This document shows, piece after piece, positions 1 to 7,674 of a DNA stretch of 64,000 nt. The notes under the pieces were generated by a model. It saw nothing but the letters and a program-made list of their open reading frames with translations, had not been told where the DNA came from and did not search any database. Source of the stretch: an uncultured Poribacteria bacterium (GTDB taxonomy: Bacteria; Poribacteria; WGA-4E; WGA-3G); assembly GCA_951828385.1 (NCBI GenBank), contig OX639973.1, positions 1,364,001 through 1,428,000 of the forward strand. The letters run 5' to 3'. Position 1 is the first letter of the stretch, and each line of letters starts with the position of its first letter. The translations under genes were made by a program, and so were the position numbers.

Positions 1-1
1 G

Positions 2-484
2 AGTGAATACCAATGGCCCGTGCCGCACAAGGAACATCCGGGTACGCCCCGGCTACATGAGGAATCGTTTGTCAACGGTCGTGGTATCTTTTCAAATGTA
101 CATTACCGAGACCCTGCCGAGACAATTAGCGAAGCATTCCCGGTATGGCTCACAACAGGGAGACGCTTGCAATCCTATCACACGCGAACACAGACGGGTA
201 GGGCACAGGGGATTGATTACCTTTTATCCGAGGAATCGCTGGAAATCAATCCAGCGGACATCGAGAAATGGGAATTAACAGATGGCGAATGGTGTAAAAT
301 GAGTAGTGCGCGCGGCAGTATCAACATCAAAGTAAAAGCGACGAACCGTTCGCCGCGCGGCACAGTTTTCGCCAGTTTCAGTTTCGCAGATGTTCCAGTT
401 AACCTATTGACCGGTTCAGGTTACGATCCTATCACACATACCGCTGAACTAAAAGTGTGTCCGGTCAGGTTAGAACCGCTTTAG
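2..484 (+). CDS. Molybdopterin oxidoreductase, formate dehydrogenase alpha-like, C-terminal part
   Basis: Only the last 160 residues lie in the window; the reading frame is open to the left edge, so the gene is cut by the window and not proven broken. What remains is the molybdopterin-dinucleotide-binding domain: an SEYQWPVP start, then FPVWLTTGRRLQSYHT, a GIDYLLSEESLEINPADI segment and VNLLTGSGYDP followed by a KVCPVRLE end. This pattern matches the C-terminus of formate dehydrogenase alpha / NAD-linked molybdoenzymes, where the domain clamps the cofactor. The catalytic Cys or Sec and the iron-sulfur ligands would be upstream and cannot be seen. Substrate identity (formate versus another small molecule) is an inference from this domain only. 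Confidence 0.8.
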   Translation, partial: SEYQWPVPHKEHPGTPRLHEESFVNGRGIFSNVHYRDPAETISEAFPVWLTTGRRLQSYHTRTQTGRAQGIDYLLSEESLEINPADIEKWELTDGEWCKMSSARGSINIKVKATNRSPRGTVFASFSFADVPVNLLTGSGYDPITHTAELKVCPVRLEPL

Positions 485-517
485 CTGGTTTTCGGTTATC
501 AGTTTTCAGTTAAGAGC
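485..517. repeat. Intergenic TTATCAGTT-type repeat next to a stop codon
   Basis: Directly after the TAG stop of the molybdoenzyme the sequence reads GGTTATCAGTTTTCAGTTAAG. The same vocabulary (GGTTATCAG, CAGTTAAGAG) recurs at 4722-4870 and, in related form, at 35.8, 42.4 and 51.1 kb. This copy is a short single arm. Confidence 0.45.
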
Positions 518-578
518 GGTTTAGAAGATAAAAATATAAAGTAATATCCATAGAAATCTTTTACCAAGGAGGTACATC

Positions 579-884
579 ATGAATTGGAAATCACGTTGGT
601 CTGAACAGCATGCAGATGTTGATGCTTTAAAGCAACAATTGGAAACCGAAGGCTTCAATGCCTACGAGTGGTCGGGTCGTCCTGGTGGTGCCTATCTTGA
701 TTATATCCACACTCAAGATGAAGTTGTCTGTGTGGTATCTGGCACGGCAGATGTGAAAGTCGCTGATGAACAGGGGTCTATAGAAAGTGGCGATCGGATT
801 GATGTTCCAGCGAATACCTATCACTCAATTACGGTCACGAGTAATGCCCCCTTAGTCGTCTTAACGGGAATGCGGAAAGCTTAA
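579..884 (+). CDS. Small single-domain cupin protein
   Basis: A 101-residue protein with an excellent ribosome binding site (AAGGAGGT, 6-13 bases before ATG). The cupin barrel is seen as YIHTQDEVVCVVSGTADV (motif 1 region) and SGDRIDVPANTYHSI (motif 2, GDxxxxPxxxxH). Motif 1 usually carries HxH plus E; here the first His pair is weak, but H (in YIHTQDE), E and the later H could still bind a metal. Cupins of this size often bind small molecules or modify sugars; no substrate can be named. It precedes pepA by 44 bases on the same strand and may be cotranscribed. Confidence 0.8.
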   Translation: MNWKSRWSEQHADVDALKQQLETEGFNAYEWSGRPGGAYLDYIHTQDEVVCVVSGTADVKVADEQGSIESGDRIDVPANTYHSITVTSNAPLVVLTGMRKA

Positions 885-928
885 TATTGCATGGTTTGCA
901 AAAAACATTGAAATAGAAAGGAAAATTT

Positions 929-2416
929 ATGAATATTACTGTCAAAACGGGTGGATTTGCACAAGAGCAGAGCGATGTGATTGCCATCGGTGTGCTGGAG
1001 AATCCGGATTTCTATAGTGCCCCGCTCCAAACTATAGATCAGGCACTCGACGGACGCATTCGCGAACGCATGAATCTCGGCGATTTCACAGGCAAACTGA
1101 AAACCACCAGTTGGCTCTACACAAACGGCGCAATAACCGCACCTCGCGTGCTACTGGTGGGTTTGGGTGAGTATCATGACCTTACTGTTGAAAAAGTCCG
1201 TCAGACAGCCGGGCACGCGGTGCGGATGATCCGAGATATGGGTTTAACGAACGCCGCTGTTCCGATCCCTATTGAAGCTACGCCTGAAATGATACAAGCC
1301 GCAGCGGAAGCCAGTCTCCTTGCACTCTATCAGTTCGATGAACACAAAACGAGCAACGGCGATGAAGACGAAAAGAAAAAACTCGAATCCGTTACGTTCT
1401 TAGCGGAAAGTGATCAGAGTCAGGCGACAGTCGAAGCGGCAGTTCAGCGCGGAGAAGTGATCGCCAACGGCACACTGCTCGCCCGCGATCTAAGTAACCG
1501 ACCCGCAAACTATCTCACACCAACGCAACTCGCAGAAAAGGCAGAAGCAGTAGCAGAAGCAACAGGACTCGGTTGCGAAATTTTTGACAAAGCCACCTTA
1601 GAAGAAAAAGGGTTCCGCACAGTCCTCGCCGTCGCGCAAGGGAGTGCTGAAGAACCACGCTTTATTATTCTCGAATACACACCGGACGGCGAAGGACAAG
1701 ATACCGTTGTGCTTGTTGGAAAAGGGATTACTTTTGATACAGGTGGGATCTCAATCAAAGGTGGAAGCGGTATGCATGAGATGAAGCATGACATGTCCGG
1801 TGCCGCCGCGGTGATAGGCGCGATGCAAGTCATCGGTCAACTCAAACCGAACGTGCGTGTCATCGGCTTGGTTGCCGCGTCCGAAAATATGCCGAGTGGC
1901 ACTGCGGTTAAGCCGGGCGATGTCGTCACCTCTTATGGCGGTAAAACCATTGAGATTCTTAACACCGATGCTGAGGGACGACTGGTGTTAGCGGATGCGC
2001 TCGGGTGGACGGCGCAGTATAACCCGAAAGGTGTTATCGACTTAGCCACGCTCACCGGTGCCGTGATTGGTGCTTTAGGACATCTCGCAGCGGGGGCATT
2101 GGGAACAGATCCAGAACTCATGGCGAAAGTGAAATCGGCAGCTGAAAAAACGCATGAGCGCGTCTGGGAATTGCCGCTCTGGGATGATTACGATGAAGGC
2201 GTTAAAAGCAAAGTTGCGGATGTCCAAAACATCGGCGACGGCACGGCTGGCACGATTGCAGGTGCAGCGTTTCTGAAGAAGTTCGCAGAAGGCTATCCGT
2301 GGGTACACCTCGACATCGCTGGCACTGCGTGGGGGATGAAAGGCTCTACATATATCCCCGAAGGCGCGTCAGGCTACGGTGTCCGGTTGTTGGTGCAACT
2401 GGTGGAGGATTGGTAG
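929..2416 (+). CDS. pepA: Leucyl aminopeptidase, M17 family
   Basis: A 495-residue M17 metallo-aminopeptidase of normal length. The N-terminal macro-like domain (about residues 1-160) is followed by the catalytic domain with GKGITFDTGGISIK (Lys and Asp metal/substrate ligands near residues 265-280), the hallmark NTDAEGRL (about residue 345) and a C-terminal GYGVRLLVQL. It removes N-terminal residues from peptides in the cytoplasm using two metal ions. Start: ATG at 929 has GAAAGGAAA ahead of it. It converges on the lipoprotein gene at 2501-2941, with a strong hairpin between them. Confidence 0.96.
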   Translation: MNITVKTGGFAQEQSDVIAIGVLENPDFYSAPLQTIDQALDGRIRERMNLGDFTGKLKTTSWLYTNGAITAPRVLLVGLGEYHDLTVEKVRQTAGHAVRMIRDMGLTNAAVPIPIEATPEMIQAAAEASLLALYQFDEHKTSNGDEDEKKKLESVTFLAESDQSQATVEAAVQRGEVIANGTLLARDLSNRPANYLTPTQLAEKAEAVAEATGLGCEIFDKATLEEKGFRTVLAVAQGSAEEPRFIILEYTPDGEGQDTVVLVGKGITFDTGGISIKGGSGMHEMKHDMSGAAAVIGAMQVIGQLKPNVRVIGLVAASENMPSGTAVKPGDVVTSYGGKTIEILNTDAEGRLVLADALGWTAQYNPKGVIDLATLTGAVIGALGHLAAGALGTDPELMAKVKSAAEKTHERVWELPLWDDYDEGVKSKVADVQNIGDGTAGTIAGAAFLKKFAEGYPWVHLDIAGTAWGMKGSTYIPEGASGYGVRLLVQLVEDW

Positions 2417-2433
2417 TTTCTGTAAAATACACT

Positions 2434-2470
2434 TACAAAAAAGCCCTGTTGGAGAATCCGACAGGGCTTA
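2434..2470. terminator. Intrinsic terminator between convergent genes
   Basis: A perfect 9-bp stem AAGCCCTGT/ACAGGGCTT (2441-2449 with 2461-2469) extends inward by TGGA/TCCG around a GAA loop. The A-run at 2437-2442 gives a U-run on the minus-strand transcript, so it best terminates the lipoprotein gene, and can also stop pepA readthrough. Confidence 0.85.
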
Positions 2471-2500
2471 AAATATTACTATTGAAAAAGATTTAGCCGT

Positions 2501-2941
2501 TTAGTTTACAAGCTCCGGTTGATGCAATATCTTCTTTTGATCTGAAACAATAAATTCAGCCTGAATATCCCATATACTGTGCTGATCAATTTTAATTTCG
2601 TAAATTCTACATTTGAACCTATATTTCTCATTCGGAAGAATTTCCACTTCCTCACCATTTTCATCTATGCTATGAAGATTAGCACCATGCGTGGTAATAG
2701 AAAACCGTCTCAGTTTCTTGTTAGTGTATAACTCTACATTACTTCCATAACGCGTGCGCTTTACAACTGCCTCAAAGGTTAATACCTTATCTATGTATGT
2801 TTCAGGATCGTTTAATATCTCTGTAAAAGACAGAGCGACATTTGGATCGCTTGTATCTCGTTTAGAGACACCTATCGTTCCGCATCCTATTGAAATGAAA
2901 GACACCGTTACTAAGATGTATAGGACTGATATTCTCAACAT
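2501..2941 (-). CDS. Predicted lipoprotein with OB-like C-terminal domain
   Basis: A 146-residue protein starting MLRISVLYILVTV, with a lipobox ISIGC near residue 19, so it should be exported and lipid-modified. The chosen ATG (2941) has GAGGAAAAA in front; another ATG lies at 2956. The mature part (ILNDPETYIDKVLTFEAVVKRTR ... KYRFKCRIYEIKIDQ) resembles the small OB-fold modules found in bacterial lipoproteins that begin with a 'PxxYxGKxVxxxGxV' pattern, but the match is by eye only. No function is known. It stands alone, ending at a strong terminator. Confidence 0.7.
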   Translation of the reverse strand: MLRISVLYILVTVSFISIGCGTIGVSKRDTSDPNVALSFTEILNDPETYIDKVLTFEAVVKRTRYGSNVELYTNKKLRRFSITTHGANLHSIDENGEEVEILPNEKYRFKCRIYEIKIDQHSIWDIQAEFIVSDQKKILHQPELVN

Positions 2942-3029
2942 TGAATTTTTCCTCATAAAAACTCGTGTCAAGATAGATTGTCGTTGAAAAAATTTATCCC
3001 GTTTTCAAGCAATCTCTCCATCACGCGAC

Positions 3030-3056
3030 GCTGGCGAGGTTATAAACCTCGCCAGC
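3030..3056. repeat. Palindromic intergenic repeat
   Basis: A 12-bp perfect palindrome GCTGGCGAGGTT/AACCTCGCCAGC with a three-base ATA loop, 29 bases downstream of the leuA stop (leuA is on the minus strand). It could act as a transcript 3'-end hairpin, but resembles other GC-rich palindromes at 15639 and 51069. Confidence 0.7.
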
Positions 3057-3084
3057 AAAGGTATTTGCGTAAATCCCGACTCTC

Positions 3085-4638
3085 TTACCCTTCAGATCTG
3101 ATCTGAATGAGCTTATTAACAGCGTGGATGTATGCGCGGGCACTTGCTTCAATGATGTCCGTGCTGGCACCGTGTCCGGTGATGATGTGCCCGTTGTCCT
3201 GCACCTTCAATGAGACTTCACCGATAGCATCTTCGCCCTCGGTTACGGAACGGATCTGATAGTCGATGAGATTCAGTTGGATGTCAACAACCTGACCAAT
3301 CGCCTTAAAGGCTGCATCAACAGGTCCATCACCAGTTGACGCTTTTTCAACCACGCCATCTTCCGTCCGAATCCCGACTGTCGTTGTCGGTGAAATTTTC
3401 GTTCCACTGACGACTTGGATATAGTCGAGTTCAAAGACAGCAGGGATGGCGCGAATTTCATCGCTCATGATCGCTTCAAGGTCGGCATCCTGCACCGCTT
3501 TTTTCTTATCAGCGACCCTCAGGAATCTTTCATAAACCTTGTCTAACTGTTCAGCATCCACTTCATAGCCGAGTTCGCTGAGTCGGTGTCTGAGTGCGTT
3601 GCGTCCGGAACGCGGACTGAGGACGAGTTGACTCTCTTTCCACCCAATCTCTTTCGGATCAATGATTTCAAACGTCACTCGCGATTTGATGATCCCGTCC
3701 TGATGGATACCAGAACTATGCGCGAAGGCATTCGCACCGACAATCGCTTTGTTCGGTTGCACGGCGATCCCCATCGTTCGGCTAACACGCCGACTAATCG
3801 GGACGATCTCTTTCGCGTTAATCTCGGTGTAAAATTCTTTGAAATAGTCACGCCGAGTGCGGATCGCCATGACGACCTCTTCGAGTGAAGTGTTCCCGGC
3901 ACGTTCGCCGAGCCCGTTGATTGTGCATTCGACCTGACGCGCGCCTTGCTCAACCGCTATCAAACTGTTCGCTACTGCCAATCCGAGATCGTTATGGCAG
4001 TGGACACTAATAATGGCATCGTCAACGTTCGGGACATTTTCCATGATACCTTTAATCAGATTACCGAACTCCGTTGGTACTGTCCATCCGACGGTTTCTG
4101 GAATATTGACGACAGTTGCCCCAGCAGCGATAGTCGCTTCAACGACTTCATAAAGAAACGCTAACTCTGTGCGTCCCGCGTCCATCGGTGAAAATTCCAC
4201 ATTCGCATCCGAGTGTCCTTCACAGAGACTTTTCGCGTAAGCGACGGCATCCGTTGCCATTCGGAGTGTATCTTCGGGTGTCGTTCGTGTGATGCGGCCC
4301 ATGTGAATCGGTGATGTACCGACAAAGGTATGGATACGCGCGCGCGGTGCGTCCTCAATCGCTTTCCATGCCGCAGTAATGTCTTTCTCTACAACGCGAG
4401 AGAGCGCGCAAATTTCCGGGCCTTCAACTTCGTTTGCTATCCGTTTGACAGCCTCAAAATCACCCGGTGACGAAATTGGAAATCCAGCTTCAATGACATC
4501 CACATTTAATTTCGCGAGATGCTTGGCAATCTCAAGTTTTTCTTGGATACCAAGAGCAGCACCGGGAGTCTGCTCGGCATCACGGAGTGTTGTATCAAAA
4601 ATATAGACTTTCTGCTGGTTGGTTTCAAAATCGTCCAA
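3085..4638 (-). CDS. leuA: 2-isopropylmalate synthase
   Basis: First committed enzyme of leucine synthesis; condenses acetyl-CoA with 2-oxoisovalerate. About 517 residues, the usual length. The TIM barrel begins VYIFDTTLRDAEQTPG (the family norm is RDGEQ; here Ala replaces Gly), has HCHNDLGLAVANSL (metal-binding HxH, near residue 205), NGLGERAGN, and HSSGIHQDG; the C-terminal regulatory LeuA dimer domain (about 390-517) includes VSLKVQDNGHIITGHGAS. The start is probably TTG at 4638 because GGAGGAAAG lies eight bases before it; an upstream TTG at 4653 overlaps the ribosome site. It lies 236 bases downstream of aroF on the same strand with a repeat block between. Confidence 0.95.
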   Translation of the reverse strand: MDDFETNQQKVYIFDTTLRDAEQTPGAALGIQEKLEIAKHLAKLNVDVIEAGFPISSPGDFEAVKRIANEVEGPEICALSRVVEKDITAAWKAIEDAPRARIHTFVGTSPIHMGRITRTTPEDTLRMATDAVAYAKSLCEGHSDANVEFSPMDAGRTELAFLYEVVEATIAAGATVVNIPETVGWTVPTEFGNLIKGIMENVPNVDDAIISVHCHNDLGLAVANSLIAVEQGARQVECTINGLGERAGNTSLEEVVMAIRTRRDYFKEFYTEINAKEIVPISRRVSRTMGIAVQPNKAIVGANAFAHSSGIHQDGIIKSRVTFEIIDPKEIGWKESQLVLSPRSGRNALRHRLSELGYEVDAEQLDKVYERFLRVADKKKAVQDADLEAIMSDEIRAIPAVFELDYIQVVSGTKISPTTTVGIRTEDGVVEKASTGDGPVDAAFKAIGQVVDIQLNLIDYQIRSVTEGEDAIGEVSLKVQDNGHIITGHGASTDIIEASARAYIHAVNKLIQIRSEG

Positions 4639-4686
4639 GGCTCTTTCCTCCAATATTAGTTATCAGTTTGCTTCGCAGTGAGAATA

Positions 4687-4705
4687 CGGTTTTTCTGCGA
4701 AAAAC
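4687..4705. repeat. Hairpin GGTTTTTC-TGC-GAAAAACC
   Basis: A perfect 8-bp stem with TGC loop. The same unit CGGTTTTTCTGCGAAAAACC occurs again between carA and carB (about 42369-42388), in the same setting: beside the tandem 'taacc' repeat block. Confidence 0.75.
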
Positions 4706-4721
4706 CTTTCAGTGTATCAGT

Positions 4722-4870
4722 AGCCAGTAACCAGTAGCCAGTAACCAGTAGCCAGTAACCAGTAGCCAGTTAAGAGGGTTTTCGCGAATCCTAACGTCTC
4801 TTTCTCTTAACTGGTAACTCGTAACTGGTAACTGATAACCATTCCTCTGACAACTGATAACTGACAACTA
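4722..4870. repeat. Composite inverted repeat built of CCAGTAAC / GTTACTGG units
   Basis: The left arm is a tandem array of about 14-bp CCAGTAACCAGTAG units; the right arm is CTTAACTGGTAACT plus AACTGATAACC and CAACTGATAACTGACAACT. The inner ends CCAGTTAAGAG and CTCTTAACTGG are exact inverted copies, so the block can fold on itself. It fills the gap between aroF and leuA and touches the aroF stop. Confidence 0.75.
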
Positions 4871-4874
4871 CTCC

Positions 4875-5891
4875 CTACATTTCACGCCCGACGGCGATAG
4901 CAATAGGTTTCAGCTCTCGCATGAGTGTCTCAAATTGATCTGGGAACAGCGACTGTGCACCATCTCCCGTCATCGAATGATCCGGATCGTGATGTACTTC
5001 AAGTAACAGCCCATCGGCACCGGCAGCCACAGATGCTTTCGTCATATCACAGACCAAGCTTCGGATACCGGTGCCGTGGCTTGGATCAACAACGATTGGA
5101 AGGTGGCTCAATTCGTGAACGACGGGTACCGCGTTCAGGTCAAGTGTGTTGCGTGTATGGGTTTCAAATGTACGAATGCCACGCTCACATAGGATAACAT
5201 CCGGGTTTCCTTCCGCGAGGATATATTCGGCGGCAAGCAGCCATTCTTCGATTGTTGCGGACATCCCGCGCTTGAGGATTACCGGTTTCCGCGCGCGTCC
5301 GACCTCACGTAACAGGTAAAAATTCGTCATGTTCCGGGTCCCGAGTTGGAACATATCTGTGTATTCACCGACGAGTTCCACCTCGTGTGGGGTCATCACT
5401 TCAGTGACGATACCGAGTCCAGTTTCGTCTTTCGCTGCTTTTAGCATCTTGAGCGCACTTTCACCGTACCCTTGGAAACTATAGGGACCCGTTCTCGGCT
5501 TAAACGCACCGCCTCTGATGAAACTCGCGCCTGATTTTTGAACCAATCGGGCAATGGTCACAATTTGTTCTGTGCTCTCTACTGCACAGGGACCAGCGAT
5601 AACAGGCAACTGCTTTCCACCAATCTTTGTGCCATTCACTGCAATAACTGTCGGTTCTTCCCGAAATTCGCGGCTCGCCAACTTGAACGGCGCCGTAATC
5701 GGCATTGTTCGTTCAACACCGGACATTGACTCTATCGGAATATCACCAAGCAATGTTTTATCTCCTATGACACCGATGACCGTGTGCCGTTCACCGGTTG
5801 AGACTTGTGCTTTCAACCCCACACTTTCGATCCGTTTTACAACAGCATCAATATCTGATTGCGTTGCATCGGTCTTGGTAACGATTACCAT
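4875..5891 (-). CDS. aroF: 3-deoxy-7-phosphoheptulonate synthase (DAHP synthase), type I beta
   Basis: Catalyses the first step of aromatic amino acid synthesis from phosphoenolpyruvate and erythrose 4-phosphate. About 338 residues. An N-terminal ferredoxin-like regulatory domain ([18 protein letters not shown] ... HTVIGVIGD) is followed by the TIM barrel with [40 protein letters not shown] and VVDPSHGTG (metal ligands Cys, His, Glu, Asp of the family). The ATG at 5891 matches the family start; TTG at 5900 is an alternative. The N-terminal domain in relatives binds Tyr for feedback inhibition. The 5' leader carries a Tyr-codon-rich peptide and a terminator, so transcription attenuation is likely too. 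Confidence 0.95.
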   Translation of the reverse strand: MVIVTKTDATQSDIDAVVKRIESVGLKAQVSTGERHTVIGVIGDKTLLGDIPIESMSGVERTMPITAPFKLASREFREEPTVIAVNGTKIGGKQLPVIAGPCAVESTEQIVTIARLVQKSGASFIRGGAFKPRTGPYSFQGYGESALKMLKAAKDETGLGIVTEVMTPHEVELVGEYTDMFQLGTRNMTNFYLLREVGRARKPVILKRGMSATIEEWLLAAEYILAEGNPDVILCERGIRTFETHTRNTLDLNAVPVVHELSHLPIVVDPSHGTGIRSLVCDMTKASVAAGADGLLLEVHHDPDHSMTGDGAQSLFPDQFETLMRELKPIAIAVGREM

Positions 5892-5978
5892 CCTTTTCAA
5901 CTACCTCCACCTTACTTAATAGCAAGTTTTCGGTTTTCACGCTGCACCGAAACACTCTGTCCGAAATCTAATTCGGTT

Positions 5979-6020
5979 AAAAAAAATTACCCAACATCGA
6001 ATTTATTTTCAACGCTGGGT
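5979..6020 (-). terminator. Leader terminator (attenuator) upstream of aroF
   Basis: On the minus strand ACCCAGCGUUGAA pairs throughout with UUCGAUGUUGGGU (13 pairs, three or four of them G-U) around an AAUAAA loop (6002-6007), followed two bases later by eight U. It lies about 90 bases before the aroF start and downstream of the aromatic leader peptide. An upstream element UCACCACC (6018-6025) overlaps the base of its 5' arm and can pair instead with GGUGGUGA (6072-6079) at the end of the leader peptide. Confidence 0.8.
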
Positions 6021-6071
6021 GGTGATACTGGAATCCGTTAATCATACAATTGAGGCATTACCTACGAACCT

Positions 6072-6122
6072 TCACCACCTATCGTTGCCGTACAAATATA
6101 AGTACAGATACAGATAAAACAC
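6072..6122 (-). CDS. Aromatic leader peptide of the aroF attenuator
   Basis: A short reading frame ends FYLYLYLYLYGNDRW-stop: five Tyr codons alternating with Leu, plus Phe and Trp just before UGA. A GUG at 6122 with AAAAGG seven bases before it would give a 16-residue peptide; the frame is open further upstream (to about 6311), so the start is uncertain. The codons for Arg-Trp-stop themselves form GGUGGUGA, which can pair with the base of the aroF leader terminator. A ribosome stalled for lack of charged tRNA-Tyr would leave this segment free (antitermination); one reaching the stop would cover it (termination). The layout is that of classical attenuators; the Tyr specificity is inferred from codon content. 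Confidence 0.72.
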   Translation of the reverse strand: MFYLYLYLYLYGNDRW

Positions 6123-6433
6123 AAACACGCCTTTTAACAGCAAACTGCTGCTCGCAAGCCGCGTAAAAAGAGCCCAAGCGTTGAGAGTGTTACTCTGAAC
6201 GATCCCTACACCGGTTATCTGTGTTGCGATGGTATTGCGTTCAAGCATTCGCATTATCAAGTTCCTCGAATCGGGCACCAAAAAAACATGCCCACAACAT
6301 CTCAAAAACAATTTATACTCTTAAGACGTTATTGAGAAAAAAACGTTTAGTCTTTGTAATAGGGAAACTACGTTATGTGTTCTAAACTTCCTAAACAGAA
6401 ACAGTAGCGTCCTCTACCACTGACTTTAATTAT

Positions 6434-6462
6434 ATGATAACACATTTTTTTATACAAGTCAA
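6434..6462 (-). promoter_or_regulatory. Sigma-70-type promoter for the aroF leader
   Basis: TTGACT (6457-6462) and TATCAT (6434-6439) on the minus strand, spacer exactly 17 bases. A TATAAT overlaps just downstream. It would give a long leader covering the aromatic peptide and attenuator. Confidence 0.6.
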
Positions 6463-6553
6463 ATTTCTTTTTTGTAGAAGCAGTCAGTTGTCAACCATCA
6501 GTGAGTGTTGTTACCGTGGAGGTTGCTCTTACAAGAAAGCGTCCAAAATAGTT

Positions 6554-6582
6554 TTGACAGGCAAGCCGAAGTATGCTAACAT
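6554..6582 (+). promoter_or_regulatory. Sigma-70-type promoter of the uridine-kinase-like gene
   Basis: TTGACA (6554-6559), 17-base spacer, TAACAT (6577-6582). It shows that an ATG at 6573 cannot be the start and supports the ATG at 6624. Confidence 0.65.
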
Positions 6583-6623
6583 ACAAAACTGAATTTCCAC
6601 AATATAATGTAGACGGAGAAACT

Positions 6624-7277
6624 ATGCAAAAAGAAGCGTCTTTCACACCTATCACTGTTGGGATTATGGGCGGTTCCGCCTCTGGGAAAACGACATTTGC
6701 CAAGGCTTTGGCGGAAGCACTCACGGAATTCTCGCCTGTCGTGCTAAACCAAGATGCCTATTTCCGCGACTGGTCGGAATACTCGGATGCAGAACGCGAG
6801 CGCGTGATTACCGCTAATCATCCGGATGCTGTCCTATGGGATGCCCTCATTACAGACATCAAGAAACTGCGTGCCAGAGACGCTATTGATGTGCCGACCC
6901 CGGGTACCCGCGGTGCCCAACGCGGGGACGAAAAGACGAGTGTTCACCCCAGTGATGTTCTCATTGTAGAAGGACATCTTATCTTCTGGAGTGAAGATTT
7001 ACGTGATTTGATGGACATCAAACTGTTCCTTGATGTAGATGCACACGAGCGTGTCTTGCGACGGATGCTCCGTGATGTTGCACAGCGCGACGGCGATCTG
7101 GAATGGGCAATCAACTGGTACCGGCGCGATGTTCTGCCTAATTTTCCTGTCTACACCGAACCTTGCAAACAGTACGCAGACTTGGTGATCCCATTCCAAA
7201 ACGAAAACCCAGTTGCGTTGCACACGCTTGTCGCAGGCATCCGGACGCGGATTCAAGAAGGCAAAACTTCTTCATAA
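6624..7277 (+). CDS. Uridine kinase / phosphoribulokinase-family P-loop kinase
   Basis: A 217-residue kinase. The P-loop is GIMGGSASGKTTFA (about residues 13-26); LNQDAYFRD (about 44-52) and DVLIVEGHLIFW (about 112-123) are the family's substrate Asp/Tyr and Walker-B-like segments, and RMLRDVAQRDGDLEWAINWY is the lid with Arg residues. This matches uridine kinases, which phosphorylate uridine or cytidine for pyrimidine salvage, but other members phosphorylate ribulose 5-phosphate or pantothenate, so the substrate is not certain. The start ATG at 6624 has GGAG six bases before. The gene has its own promoter and a terminator overlapping its stop codon, so it is monocistronic. Confidence 0.85.
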   Translation: MQKEASFTPITVGIMGGSASGKTTFAKALAEALTEFSPVVLNQDAYFRDWSEYSDAERERVITANHPDAVLWDALITDIKKLRARDAIDVPTPGTRGAQRGDEKTSVHPSDVLIVEGHLIFWSEDLRDLMDIKLFLDVDAHERVLRRMLRDVAQRDGDLEWAINWYRRDVLPNFPVYTEPCKQYADLVIPFQNENPVALHTLVAGIRTRIQEGKTSS

Positions 7278-7300
7278 AGGCGCGCCGAAAGCGCGCCTTT
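7276..7300 (+). terminator. Intrinsic-type hairpin overlapping the kinase stop codon
   Basis: A perfect 10-bp stem AAAGGCGCGC/GCGCGCCTTT with CGAAA loop; the T-run is short (TTT). Confidence 0.75.
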
Positions 7301-7330
7301 ACCCCAATAGCCATTTTGACATACCCTTAG

Positions 7331-7363
7331 TGCCACAGTGGCAAGGGTAGTGCCAATTTGGCG
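7331..7363 (+). promoter_or_regulatory. Two tandem 13-bp dyads, candidate enhancer sites for a sigma-54 activator
   Basis: TGCCACAGTGGCA (7331-7343, perfect dyad) and TGCCAATTTGGCG (7351-7363, one mismatch). Their centres are 20 bases apart, about two helical turns, and lie 190-280 bases upstream of three sigma-54-type promoters: the normal spacing for activator binding sites. Confidence 0.6.
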
Positions 7364-7533
7364 AATCTACGCTTCCTCTCTTTCTATCAATTCCCTCACA
7401 TTTTTGGTAGGCGTGAACTCTACTTGCTGCAACGCCGCATATACACCAATCCTCTCTTTATACAGGCATCAACGCTGCGTACACCGCCACCAGTGGCTTT
7501 CCCAGATACGCAATTTCAGGCAAAAAGAAACTT

Positions 7534-7548
7534 TGGCACGGAATTTGC
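7534..7548 (+). promoter_or_regulatory. Sigma-54 (-24/-12) promoter, distal of three
   Basis: TGGCACGGAATTTGC: GG and GC separated by exactly ten bases and a near-perfect fit to the TGGCACG-N4-TTGC consensus. Confidence 0.75.
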
Positions 7549-7596
7549 TCTATATACAAACAGAAAGGCAACATCGTCGGTTGCCTCTGAAAAGAT

Positions 7597-7611
7597 TGGC
7601 ATAAAACTTGC
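7597..7611 (+). promoter_or_regulatory. Sigma-54 (-24/-12) promoter, middle of three
   Basis: TGGCATAAAACTTGC, again GG-N10-GC. Confidence 0.7.
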
Positions 7612-7619
7612 AACTTGTT

Positions 7620-7634
7620 TGGCATGGAACTTGC
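7620..7634 (+). promoter_or_regulatory. Sigma-54 (-24/-12) promoter, proximal to hsp20
   Basis: TGGCATGGAACTTGC, GG-N10-GC, 23 bases after the previous copy. Transcription would start near 7646, leaving a leader of about 29 bases that contains the ribosome site. Confidence 0.75.
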
Positions 7635-7674
7635 ACCTAACATTTACACAAACAAAATTCAGAAGGAGAAAAAA

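Noticed and set aside
2-484. Selenocysteine in the formate dehydrogenase fragment
   Set aside because: The catalytic Cys/Sec lies upstream of the window, so nothing can be said about it.
5900-6040. T-box riboswitch before aroF
   Set aside because: No T-box sequence (AGGGUGGNACCGCG) is present; the ribosome-controlled leader peptide explains the terminator better.
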